From positions 1,736,001 through 1,800,000 of the forward strand of contig NZ_CP061292.1 in assembly GCF_018687475.1 (NCBI RefSeq): 64,000 bases of DNA, given 5' to 3'. Positions within the stretch are counted from its first letter, which is position 1; each line of letters opens with the position of its first letter. This document shows, one piece after another, positions 10,478 to 17,653 of this stretch. Under the pieces are notes generated by a model. It was not told the DNA's origin. It saw only the letters and a program-made list of their open reading frames with translations, and made no database searches. The position numbers and the translations under genes are program-made. The DNA comes from Polynucleobacter sp. MWH-UH24A (GTDB lineage: Bacteria > Pseudomonadota > Gammaproteobacteria > Burkholderiales > Burkholderiaceae).

Positions 10478-11623
10478 TTGAATTCTAATCAAGCAAACAT
10501 ACCCAGTTCCCTATTTATTGGACTCATGTCGGGAACTAGCCTAGATGGTATTGATGCGGTCTTAGCCGAGATCGATGCCGCGGGTAAAGCACGTCTGATT
10601 CAGTCCCATAGTGTCGGCTTTGATACGAATCTGAAGTCTGAACTAGCAGAATTACAGTTCGCGACCAATGCCGAGCTGCACCGTGAACACTTAGTTGCCA
10701 ACGCGCTTGCCAAATCGTATGCAGAGTTATGCCAAGAACTATTGCGAATTCAAAATATTCAACCCAGTTCGATATCTGCGATTGGCGCCCATGGGCAAAC
10801 ACTGCGTCATCAACCAGCATCCGATCATCTCAAAAGCTATACCCATCAGAGCCTTAATCCGGCTTTATTGGCTGAGCTCACTGGAATAAATGTCATTGCT
10901 AATTTTCGAACTCGTGACATGGCAGCTGGTGGTCAAGGCGCTCCTTTAGTCCCCGCCTTTCATCGTGAACAGTTTTACGACCCCCTGGAAAACCGTGCCA
11001 TTCTAAATATTGGTGGGATTGCAAATCTGACGATTCTTCCGAGATCCGGTGAGGTATTTGGTTTTGATTGTGGGCCGGGTAATTTATTGCTTGATGCCTG
11101 GATTTATCGCCATCATGGAAAAGCATTTGATGATGACGGGCAATGGGCCAGTTCGGGTACTCCCGACTCAGAACTCTTGTCGCGGATGCTCCAAGATCCT
11201 TACTTTACAAAGCAACCTCCTAAGAGTACGGGGCGGGATTACTTTAATTTGCGCTGGCTAGACGATTTAATGACTGGACTCTCGCTTACCCCTGAAGATG
11301 TTCAAGCCACTCTCTTACAGCTCACAATTGATAGCATCCTCAAGGCATTACGATCCTTTGCGAGCAATACTCAGACCCTAATTGTGTGTGGAGGGGGCGT
11401 TCGAAATATTGCTTTGCTTGAGCTTCTTAAAATTCAAGCACGTGATCAAATGCCGAATTTAAAGATTGCATCATCGGCCCAATTCGGAATTGATCCTCAG
11501 CTAGTTGAAAGTTTAGCGTTTGCTTGGTTAGCCTGGGCCTTCATGCAAAAACGGCCAGCAAATGTGCCGGCCGTTACTGGAGCAAAGGGCTTACGAATCC
11601 TTGGGGCGCTTTATCCTGCCTGA
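10478..11623 (+). CDS. anmK: Anhydro-N-acetylmuramic acid kinase AnmK
   Basis: This 381-residue ASKHA-fold kinase carries the family signature GLMSGTSLDGIDAVLAEID at the N-terminus, with GGIANLT and FDCGPGN in the middle. It opens and phosphorylates 1,6-anhydroMurNAc released from muropeptides, giving MurNAc-6-phosphate. I see only a TTG start (10478) that keeps the N-terminal phosphate-binding loop intact. It links to amgK/murU at the left end of the window; the MurNAc-6P phosphatase needed between them is not here. Its stop lies 6 bases from the convergent erpA stop. Confidence 0.93.
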   Translation: MNSNQANIPSSLFIGLMSGTSLDGIDAVLAEIDAAGKARLIQSHSVGFDTNLKSELAELQFATNAELHREHLVANALAKSYAELCQELLRIQNIQPSSISAIGAHGQTLRHQPASDHLKSYTHQSLNPALLAELTGINVIANFRTRDMAAGGQGAPLVPAFHREQFYDPLENRAILNIGGIANLTILPRSGEVFGFDCGPGNLLLDAWIYRHHGKAFDDDGQWASSGTPDSELLSRMLQDPYFTKQPPKSTGRDYFNLRWLDDLMTGLSLTPEDVQATLLQLTIDSILKALRSFASNTQTLIVCGGGVRNIALLELLKIQARDQMPNLKIASSAQFGIDPQLVESLAFAWLAWAFMQKRPANVPAVTGAKGLRILGALYPA

Positions 11624-11629
11624 AATGAA

Positions 11630-12010
11630 TTAGGCTGAAAAAGATGAGCCGCAACCACAGGTAGTCGTTGCATTGGGGTTTTTAATTACAAACTGTGAAC
11701 CGTTGATGTCTTCTTTATAGTCAATCTCTGCGCCCACAAGATATTGAAAGCTCATTGAATCCACCAACAAGGTCACCCCATTTTTTTCAAAACTGGTGTC
11801 ATCCTCATTAACGGCATCATCAAAAGTAAAACCATACTGAAATCCGGAACATCCACCGCCTTGAACAAATACACGAAGTTTTAGTTCAGGATTTCCTTCT
11901 TCAGCAATTAAATCGGCAACCTTAGCGGCTGCGCTGTCCGTAAAAATCAAAGGGACAGGCGGCTCTGCCATCGCTGGAGCTTGTTCTATTGCAGTATTGG
12001 TAGCGGTCAT
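11630..12010 (-). CDS. erpA: Iron-sulfur cluster insertion protein ErpA
   Basis: This 126-residue A-type Fe-S carrier has the three conserved cysteines: one in [12 protein letters not shown] (about residue 54) and two in the C-terminal [10 protein letters not shown]. It passes 4Fe-4S clusters to apoproteins. A roughly 20-residue Ala/Pro-rich N-terminal extension precedes the core. The window encodes several Fe-S clients (MutY, the FAD/Fe-S oxidoreductase, ferredoxin). The reading upstream of the start contains an AGGAG-like ribosome site. Confidence 0.93.
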   Translation of the reverse strand: MTATNTAIEQAPAMAEPPVPLIFTDSAAAKVADLIAEEGNPELKLRVFVQGGGCSGFQYGFTFDDAVNEDDTSFEKNGVTLLVDSMSFQYLVGAEIDYKEDINGSQFVIKNPNATTTCGCGSSFSA

Positions 12011-12077
12011 GGTTACTCCTTTTAGACGTCTATACGGTTGATTGTAGGCTTTAATTCCCCTATTTGCACAAGGTGAA

Positions 12078-13136
12078 TCAAGGCATTAAAGCGATTTGTT
12101 CTAAGCCCATGGATTCAGGCAAACCAAACATTAAGTTTAGGCACTGAACACCTTGTCCCGAGGCGCCTTTCACTAAGTTATCTTCGACCACCAAAATGAC
12201 GAGAGTATTGCCACCGCCAGGCCGATGAATTGCGATCTTCATGCCATTACTACCCCGTACCGAGCGGGTCTCTGGATGGCTTCCCGGCGGCATGACATCC
12301 ACGAAGAGCTCATTGGCATAAAAACCTTCATACAGCCCCTGAAAGTCGACCGAGCTACCCTCTGGCGTCAAGTGAACATATAAGGTCGAATGGATCCCCC
12401 GAATCATGGGTGTCAAATGGGGTACAAACGTCAAGGCTACTTGATCATGGCCAGCAATTGCTTTTAGTCCCTGTGTAATCTCCGGCAAATGACGATGACC
12501 TTTCACGGCATACGCTTTGAAGTTATCGCTTGCCTCCGACAGCAAGGTAGCAATTTCGGCTTTACGGCCAGCGCCTGAAGTACCTGATTTACAGTCAGCA
12601 ATGATTCGTTGAGAATCAATTAGCGGTTTTGAATAACCATTCTTTGGCGACAACAAGGGAGCAAGCCCTAGCTGCACGGAGGTTGGGTAGCAGCCAGCCA
12701 AACCGACGACACGAGCTTTCTTAATTTTCTCCCGATTGATCTCTGGCAAACCATAAACCGCCTCTTTAAGGATGTCCGGGCATGCATGAGGCATGCCATA
12801 CCATTGCTCAAAAACCTTGGTATCTTGAAGACGAAAGTCTGCAGCAAGATCCAATAGCCTCACATTAGCCGCCAGTAATTCTTTGGCCTGCGCCATTGCA
12901 ACACCGTGAGGGGTCGCAAAAAATACGGCGTCACACTCGGTAAGCTTGGCATTTTCCGGAGTAGTAAATTTCAAATCCACCCGCTTACGTAAGGATGGAA
13001 ACATTTCTGCAACGGCCATCCCCGCTTCGGAACGAGAAGTGATCGAATGCAGTTGGACCTGGGGATGCTGGGATAAAAGGCGCAGCAATTCAACGCCCGT
13101 ATACCCCGTGCCACCCACAATACCGACCTTAATCAT
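12078..13136 (-). CDS. argC: N-acetyl-gamma-glutamyl-phosphate reductase ArgC
   Basis: This dehydrogenase of about 352 residues in arginine synthesis reduces N-acetylglutamyl phosphate with NADPH. The N-terminal nucleotide motif is [16 protein letters not shown] and the catalytic cysteine lies in [14 protein letters not shown] chose the internal ATG at 13136 over one at 13148: GGAG sits six bases before the inner ATG, whereas the outer one has no ribosome site, and family members start MIKVGIVG. It lies downstream of rplM-rpsI but is separated from them by a terminator. Confidence 0.94.
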   Translation of the reverse strand: MIKVGIVGGTGYTGVELLRLLSQHPQVQLHSITSRSEAGMAVAEMFPSLRKRVDLKFTTPENAKLTECDAVFFATPHGVAMAQAKELLAANVRLLDLAADFRLQDTKVFEQWYGMPHACPDILKEAVYGLPEINREKIKKARVVGLAGCYPTSVQLGLAPLLSPKNGYSKPLIDSQRIIADCKSGTSGAGRKAEIATLLSEASDNFKAYAVKGHRHLPEITQGLKAIAGHDQVALTFVPHLTPMIRGIHSTLYVHLTPEGSSVDFQGLYEGFYANELFVDVMPPGSHPETRSVRGSNGMKIAIHRPGGGNTLVILVVEDNLVKGASGQGVQCLNLMFGLPESMGLEQIALMP

Positions 13137-13171
13137 GCTCTTCTCCATTGCAGCTTATCAATTCATAGATT

Positions 13172-13206
13172 GTATAAAAATAAAGGGCCGCATTAGCGGC
13201 CCCTTA
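13172..13206 (-). terminator. Rho-independent terminator of the rplM-rpsI operon
   Basis: Read on the minus strand, a GC stem (GGGCCGC pairing with GCGGCCC, loop of four) begins about 20 bases after the rpsI stop and is followed by TTTATTTTTAT. The form and position are those of an intrinsic terminator that separates rpsI from argC. Confidence 0.85.
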
Positions 13207-13224
13207 CAGACATTTCGGTGTCGC

Positions 13225-13617
13225 TTAACGCTTACTAAATTGCTTACGACGGCGAGCACCGTGTAAGCCAACTTTCTTACGCTCAACCTCACGGGCATCA
13301 CGAGTAACCAATCCGGCTTTTGACAAAGTTGGCTTAAGTGCGGCGTCATAATCAATTAACGCACGCGTTACACCATGACGAACGGCACCAGCTTGCCCGG
13401 TCTCACCACCGCCGCTAACGTTTACTTGAATGTCAAACGTGGTTAGATTGCTAGTTAGCGCTAGAGGCTGACGAGCAATCATGCGTGAGGTCTCACGAGC
13501 AAAATAAGCGTCAATGGGCTTGCCATTCACGGTAATCTCACCCTTGCCTGATTTAATGAAGACGCGAGCTACTGAGCTCTTGCGACGTCCTGTTCCGTAG
13601 TTCCAATTTCCGTACAT
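13225..13617 (-). CDS. rpsI: 30S ribosomal protein S9
   Basis: This 130-residue protein has the S9 hallmarks: [14 protein letters not shown] at the N-terminus, [15 protein letters not shown] in the middle, and the very basic tail ending [11 protein letters not shown] that reaches the ribosomal P site. The ATG is preceded by AGGAAG at good spacing. It lies 9 bases after rplM in the conserved L13-S9 operon. Confidence 0.98.
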   Translation of the reverse strand: MYGNWNYGTGRRKSSVARVFIKSGKGEITVNGKPIDAYFARETSRMIARQPLALTSNLTTFDIQVNVSGGGETGQAGAVRHGVTRALIDYDAALKPTLSKAGLVTRDAREVERKKVGLHGARRRKQFSKR

Positions 13618-13626
13618 ATCGCTTCC

Positions 13627-14055
13627 TTAAATCTCTAAAGGTTTAGGCTGTTGAGCCGTGTGGGGATGCGTAGCATCGCCATAGACTTTGAGCTTCTTGA
13701 TCATGGCATAGCCAAGTGGGCCTTTGGGTAACATCCCTTTTACGGCCTTCTCAAGAGCACGCGCTGGAAAGCGCTCTTGCATCTTGTCAAAGTTGGTCGA
13801 GCTTATTCCACCGGGGTAGCCACTATGACGGTAATAAATCTTATTGAGTCCCTTACTTCCAGTCACACGGAGTTTGGACGAATTAATAACGACAATGAAA
13901 TCGCCGGTATCGACGTGTGGGGTAAATTCGGGTTTGTGCTTGCCGCGTAGACGGAGTGCCACTTCACTGGCGACACGACCGAGGACTTTGTCCGTAGCGT
14001 CAATCACGAACCACTCGCGCTTTACCTCATGCGGTTTTGCGGAAAAGGTTTTCAT
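13627..14055 (-). CDS. rplM: 50S ribosomal protein L13
   Basis: The 142-residue form starts [15 protein letters not shown], which matches the family N-terminus, so I use ATG 14055 instead of a TTG four codons earlier. The conserved core [14 protein letters not shown] and the segment HSGYPGG are visible. L13 is an early 50S assembly protein, and in E. coli it represses its own operon through the mRNA leader. The leader here contains an 8-bp hairpin and an upstream terminator, listed separately. Confidence 0.97.
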   Translation of the reverse strand: MKTFSAKPHEVKREWFVIDATDKVLGRVASEVALRLRGKHKPEFTPHVDTGDFIVVINSSKLRVTGSKGLNKIYYRHSGYPGGISSTNFDKMQERFPARALEKAVKGMLPKGPLGYAMIKKLKVYGDATHPHTAQQPKPLEI

Positions 14056-14160
14056 GATTACTTTCAAATTGTTTGGTCAACACACTCCAATTCAGAAATC
14101 GCACTTTGGCTCCGCTTATGATTGCAGGCTCGCAGATCTAATCCCTCAATTGGTACAACA

Positions 14161-14186
14161 AATTACCGCTGACCGAATCGGTAATT
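14161..14186 (-). promoter_or_regulatory. Hairpin in the rplM leader region
   Basis: Perfect 8-bp arms (AATTACCG and CGGTAATT) are separated by ten bases, about 105 bases before the rplM ATG. In an mRNA leader this would fold into a stable stem and could be a site for feedback by L13, as happens in E. coli. That role is inference from position only. Confidence 0.35.
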
Positions 14187-14208
14187 CAGTAAAGCATTGA
14201 ATTGTATA

Positions 14209-14239
14209 TCAAAAAAAACCCGGGAATCAATCCCGGGTT
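14209..14239 (-). terminator. Intrinsic terminator upstream of rplM
   Basis: On the minus strand a 9-bp stem (AACCCGGGA with TCCCGGGTT, loop of five) runs straight into eight T residues. It is a strong intrinsic terminator facing towards rplM, yet no protein-coding gene lies before it on that strand for at least 600 bases. Confidence 0.85.
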
Positions 14240-14331
14240 GAAATCCACCAATGTTTGGGTGGAGGAGACATCAGTAGAATGCAAACTTGATAGTAAAAAA
14301 ACAACTTTTGTAAATCAAGATTGACATCAAT
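14209..14331 (-). ncRNA. Candidate small RNA or attenuated rplM leader
   Basis: A minus-strand transcript of about 120 bases is implied by a promoter-like pair (-35 TTGCAT at 14361-14366, -10 TAAAAT at 14338-14343, spacing 17) and the terminator at 14209-14239. The predicted RNA has a second small hairpin (CCACC pairing with GGTGG, about 14245-14262) just before the terminator. No convincing open frame is present. It could be a stand-alone small RNA or a premature-termination product of rplM transcription. I recognise no known RNA family. Confidence 0.4.
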
Positions 14332-14337
14332 GAAATC

Positions 14338-14366
14338 ATTTTAAGATTAAAACTTGTGCAATGCAA
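14338..14366 (-). promoter_or_regulatory. Candidate sigma-70 promoter, minus strand
   Basis: TAAAAT (five of six to consensus) at 14338-14343 lies 17 bases from TTGCAT at 14361-14366. The surrounding stretch 14280-14460 is strongly AT-rich, holds no gene I can support, and also contains plus-strand -10-like hexamers (TATAAG, TATAAC) that may serve the osmC-like gene. Confidence 0.3.
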
Positions 14367-14470
14367 GAAAAAATTTGGGTTTACCCTATCTTTTATATAA
14401 GACTTACAGGGCCATTTTTTAATATAACACATTGATTTAAATAGAAATAATATTTTTTGAGGATTTTTAT

Positions 14471-14896
14471 ATGATGGAATGCAAAATAAACTGGTTGCCT
14501 GAAGCTGGGATGGCATTTATGGCACAGACAGGAACGGGCCATATCCTCAATATGGACGGCGCCCCTGAGGCTGGAGGGAATAATCTTGCACCCCGTCCAA
14601 TGGAGTTACTACTAGCAGGTGCCGGAGGCTGTACAGCGTTTGATGTCGTTTTAATCCTACAGCGCTCCCGTCAATCGGTGAGCGCTTGTGAAGTTTTGCT
14701 ACAGGCCGAGCGGGCTGAATCCGATCCTAAGGTATTCACCAAAATGAATCTGCATTTTTTGGTGAAAGGCTCGAACTTAGATCCCAGCAAAGTTGAGCGT
14801 GCCATTTCACTTTCTCACGATAAATACTGCTCAGCAACTGCAATGCTTGGCAAAACGGCTGAGATTACCTATAGCTTTGAAGTAGTGCAGAGTTAA
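14471..14896 (+). CDS. OsmC/Ohr family protein (YhfA-like)
   Basis: This 141-residue OsmC-fold protein has the two conserved cysteines in AGAGGCTAFDVV (about residue 55) and SHDKYCSATAML (about residue 119), the pair used for thiol-dependent peroxide reduction. Overall it resembles the YhfA subgroup, whose substrate is not settled. GAGGA sits seven bases before ATG 14471; a second ATG follows immediately. Its stop codon lies inside the P1 helix of the convergent RNase P RNA gene. Confidence 0.85.
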   Translation: MMECKINWLPEAGMAFMAQTGTGHILNMDGAPEAGGNNLAPRPMELLLAGAGGCTAFDVVLILQRSRQSVSACEVLLQAERAESDPKVFTKMNLHFLVKGSNLDPSKVERAISLSHDKYCSATAMLGKTAEITYSFEVVQS

Positions 14897-15195
14897 CCGA
14901 TAAGCCGGATTCTGTCGCCCTAATTTGCATTAAGGGGCAATCATTCCTCTAGGCCTGCAGTTACCTACAGGCTCAAGCTCCCTACCCGCAAACTCGACGG
15001 GCCATGTCAACATTTGCTTACTTGGGATTGCTCCGAGTGGAGGTTGCCGCGTTTCACCGTAACTCAATACGCTCGTCTCTGTGGCCCTATTCCGCACGTC
15101 ACCGTGGATGGCTGTTAGCCAACACCCTGCCCTATGGAGTCCGGACTTTCCTCTCCTTTCTTACGAAAGCAGCGATTGCCTGGTTAACTCTGCGA
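14885..15195 (-). ncRNA. rnpB: RNase P RNA (class A)
   Basis: The minus strand carries the catalytic RNA that matures tRNA 5' ends. Landmarks are the conserved core GAGGAAAGTCCGGACTCC near the 5' end, the CATAGGGCAGGGTG segment, and the 3' segment GACAGAATCCGGCTTATCG. The ends pair in a 12-bp P1 helix (15182-15193 with 14887-14898), which sets the boundaries to within a few bases. It lies downstream of pyrC on the same strand. Its 3' end overlaps the stop of the convergent OsmC-family gene by about ten bases, and no separate terminator is evident. Confidence 0.95.
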
Positions 15196-15238
15196 TGACA
15201 GTCTAAACGAGGATATAAATTTGCACTGCAGAGTTAAC
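15183..15238 (-). repeat. Inverted repeat between pyrC end and RNase P RNA 5' strand
   Basis: The 11-base sequence GTTAACTCTGC (minus strand, 15228-15238) includes the pyrC stop codon. Its exact complement, GCAGAGTTAAC, follows 34 bases later at 15183-15193 as the 5' strand of rnpB P1. The same GTTAACTCTGC recurs at 14887-14897 as the 3' strand of P1. The upstream copy therefore competes on paper with the natural P1 partner. TATATC in the spacer may be an rnpB -10 element. Confidence 0.7.
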
Positions 15239-16286
15239 TAGCAATCGACCAGCCGATGGTTTCCCCTGCACGCAAAGGCACTAGGGTTGACTTGCCCATT
15301 GGATACTCAAATGGCACGGCTTGGGGTTGGTTGACCAGAGTAATTGTCTCTGTATGTCGAGGTAAGTTGTAATAGTCGGCACCATAATGACTTGCAAATC
15401 CCTCGAGCCGATCGAGCTTCCCAACCCTATCAAAAGCCTCGGCATAAAGCCCTAAAGCATTGTGCGCGGTGTAACACCCTGCGCAACCACAACTGCTCTC
15501 CTTTTCGCCTTTTGGATGGGGAGCGCTATCCGTTCCCAAGAAAAAACGTGGATTACCGCTAGTTGCCATTTCTACCAAGGCAATTCGATGCTCCTCGCGC
15601 TTTAAAACCGGTAAGCAATAATGATGGGGACGAATGCCACCGGTAAATAAGCTATTTCGGTTCATCAATAAATGATGCGCTGTAATCGTTGCAGCCAAGG
15701 TATTTTTGCCATTGGTATTCGCATCACGCACATAATGCGCAGCTTGCTTAGTCGTAATGTGCTCAAACACGATTCGTAATTCTGGAAAATCCTTTCGAAT
15801 GGGGTCTAAGATGCGATCAATAAAGACTGCTTCACGATCAAAGATATCAATTGCCTGCTCAGTGACTTCACCATGAATTAATAAGGGTACTGAGAAGCGC
15901 TGCATCGCCTCCAGAGCGGAGTATGCTTTTTTTATATTCGTGACACCGCCATCACTATTTGTGGTGGCGCCTGCAGGATACAACTTAAATCCAATAATGC
16001 TGTTCTCACTTGCCTTTTTAACCTCATCGGCAGACGTATTGTCAGTGAGATATAAAGTCATAAGCGGCGAGAAATGACTAATTTCCAGTTGTTTTAATGC
16101 CTTCTGAATCCGGGCCTCGTAGGCTTTAGCTAAATCAACGGTGGTAACTGGAGGCTTTAGGTTAGGCATGATGATCGCACGCCCAAATTGAGCTGCAGTA
16201 TGCGCCAAAACATCATTAAGGACCGCACCATCTCGAACATGCAAATGCCAATCGTCAGGGCGCGTGATGGTGATAGTTCTGCTCAT
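15234..16286 (-). CDS. pyrC: Dihydroorotase PyrC
   Basis: This 350-residue class II dihydroorotase of pyrimidine synthesis shows the zinc-binding DWHLHVRDG at the N-terminus, the carbamylated-lysine region IIGFKLYPAGATTNS (about residue 100), LLIHGEV, EHITT, and LGTDSAPHPKG with the catalytic Asp. It cyclises carbamoyl-aspartate. Its start overlaps the end of the glycerate kinase gene by four bases, so the two are likely co-transcribed. The stop codon is embedded in the inverted repeat shared with rnpB. Confidence 0.96.
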   Translation of the reverse strand: MSRTITITRPDDWHLHVRDGAVLNDVLAHTAAQFGRAIIMPNLKPPVTTVDLAKAYEARIQKALKQLEISHFSPLMTLYLTDNTSADEVKKASENSIIGFKLYPAGATTNSDGGVTNIKKAYSALEAMQRFSVPLLIHGEVTEQAIDIFDREAVFIDRILDPIRKDFPELRIVFEHITTKQAAHYVRDANTNGKNTLAATITAHHLLMNRNSLFTGGIRPHHYCLPVLKREEHRIALVEMATSGNPRFFLGTDSAPHPKGEKESSCGCAGCYTAHNALGLYAEAFDRVGKLDRLEGFASHYGADYYNLPRHTETITLVNQPQAVPFEYPMGKSTLVPLRAGETIGWSIAS

Positions 16287-17638
16287 GTTTGGTCGATCAA
16301 AATCATTCGAAAATCGTTCACATTAGTTAAGGTTGGGCCAGTGTGCACCAAGGCATTCAGTTCGGCAAAGAAACCGTAGCAATCATGCGATTGCTGAAAC
16401 TGACTGGCGCGTAGATTTTTTTCCATGGCGAGTAAACGCAGCTCGGGGGTAAACCAAGCACCTGCATTTTTTTCGCTACCATCAATACCATCCGTATCAG
16501 CAGCAATGGCAGATAAGGTCTTTAAATCAGAGGTTGCAGCATATAAAGAAAGTAAGAATTCGGAGCAGCGACCGCCGCGCCCCTGAGTTCCGGAGGGCAG
16601 AGTAACTGTGCACTCCCCACCAGAAATAAGCGCCACCGGTGGCTTTCCCCAACTGGCATGATGGGCTAACTCGCGAGCAATGCCCGCATGCACAAGACCA
16701 ACGTCTTTAGCCTCACCAGTAATCGTATCCCCCAAAATAATTGGGGTGTATCCATGCCCTTTGCAATAGTTTGCTGCGGCTTGCAGGCTTCGATGTGCTG
16801 TAGCAATCACATGATTACGCAGAGAAAAGTGATGGTGATCAATCTCTGACTGCTTTAAGGTTTCAGGGATCTCCCCCGCTAGCCCTTTTCGTAAATGGCT
16901 CAATACCGAACTTGGAAGATATCTTTCATCCAAATGGTATTTAGTAAAAATCTGTAAAGCATCGCTATAGCTTGAATAATCCGGTGCACATGGTCCACTC
17001 GCGATATCCGCTGGATGGTCGCCGGTCACATCTGAAATAAGCAAGGCCTCGACTCGAGCCCCTCGAGAAAGTGCGACACGCGCTAAATTACCACCTAAGA
17101 TGGCTGATAAATGTTTGCGGACAATATTCATCTCTTCAATCGGCGCACCACAGTTGAGTAAAGCCTCAGTGGTTTTACGCATATCGTCGATCGTGATCCC
17201 TCGCTGAGGCAAAGTTAACAAGCTTGAACCCCCACCTGAAACAAGAGCAATTAGAGTATCGCCAGATTGCAAGGTATTTACCAGGCGCAAAACTTCAGCA
17301 GCACCATCCATACCGGCCTGATCCGGCACTGGATGACCCGCCTCGACAATCGTAATTCTCTGAGTAGGTGATGCATGACCATAACGCGTAATCACCAAAC
17401 CATCGATTGGAGTTTCTGGCCAGTGGGTTTTGGCATAGGCCTCTAAAGCACTTGCCATCGCCGCACTGGCTTTACCAGCACCAACTACGAGGCAACGACC
17501 TTGCGGTAGATTGCCAGCCGGAAAAATTTTAGCGAGGTACTCTGGGACGATTTTTTTGGGATCGGCAACAGCGAGTGCCGCCGCAAACGCGCCCTCTAAA
17601 TGTAGCTGACGACTTGAGGAGGGCTGTGTGGTTCGCAT
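16283..17638 (-). CDS. Glycerate 2-kinase / MOFRL-domain protein (TtuD-like)
   Basis: This 451-residue member of the DUF4147-MOFRL family has an N-terminal domain with VGAGKASAAMASALE and VSGGGSSLL, and a C-terminal MOFRL domain with ISGGECTVTL and AADTDGIDGSE. Characterised relatives phosphorylate glycerate at the 2-position; older annotations call them hydroxypyruvate reductase. Which substrate applies here cannot be told from sequence. It overlaps pyrC by four bases and starts 15 bases after the ABC exporter gene ends, consistent with one transcript. Confidence 0.85.
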   Translation of the reverse strand: MRTTQPSSSRQLHLEGAFAAALAVADPKKIVPEYLAKIFPAGNLPQGRCLVVGAGKASAAMASALEAYAKTHWPETPIDGLVITRYGHASPTQRITIVEAGHPVPDQAGMDGAAEVLRLVNTLQSGDTLIALVSGGGSSLLTLPQRGITIDDMRKTTEALLNCGAPIEEMNIVRKHLSAILGGNLARVALSRGARVEALLISDVTGDHPADIASGPCAPDYSSYSDALQIFTKYHLDERYLPSSVLSHLRKGLAGEIPETLKQSEIDHHHFSLRNHVIATAHRSLQAAANYCKGHGYTPIILGDTITGEAKDVGLVHAGIARELAHHASWGKPPVALISGGECTVTLPSGTQGRGGRCSEFLLSLYAATSDLKTLSAIAADTDGIDGSEKNAGAWFTPELRLLAMEKNLRASQFQQSHDCYGFFAELNALVHTGPTLTNVNDFRMILIDQT

Positions 17639-17653
17639 TCGCCCATTTTAAGC

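Noticed and set aside
11551..11580. GC-rich dyad (ACGGCC/GGCCGT) near the end of anmK as a terminator
   Set aside because: It lies within the coding sequence, has a 12-base loop and no T-run on either strand.
14271..14516. 81-codon minus-strand frame in the AT-rich gap before rplM
   Set aside because: Overlaps the start of the OsmC-family gene, has low-complexity AT-driven composition and no ribosome site; the stretch is better explained as promoter and RNA region.
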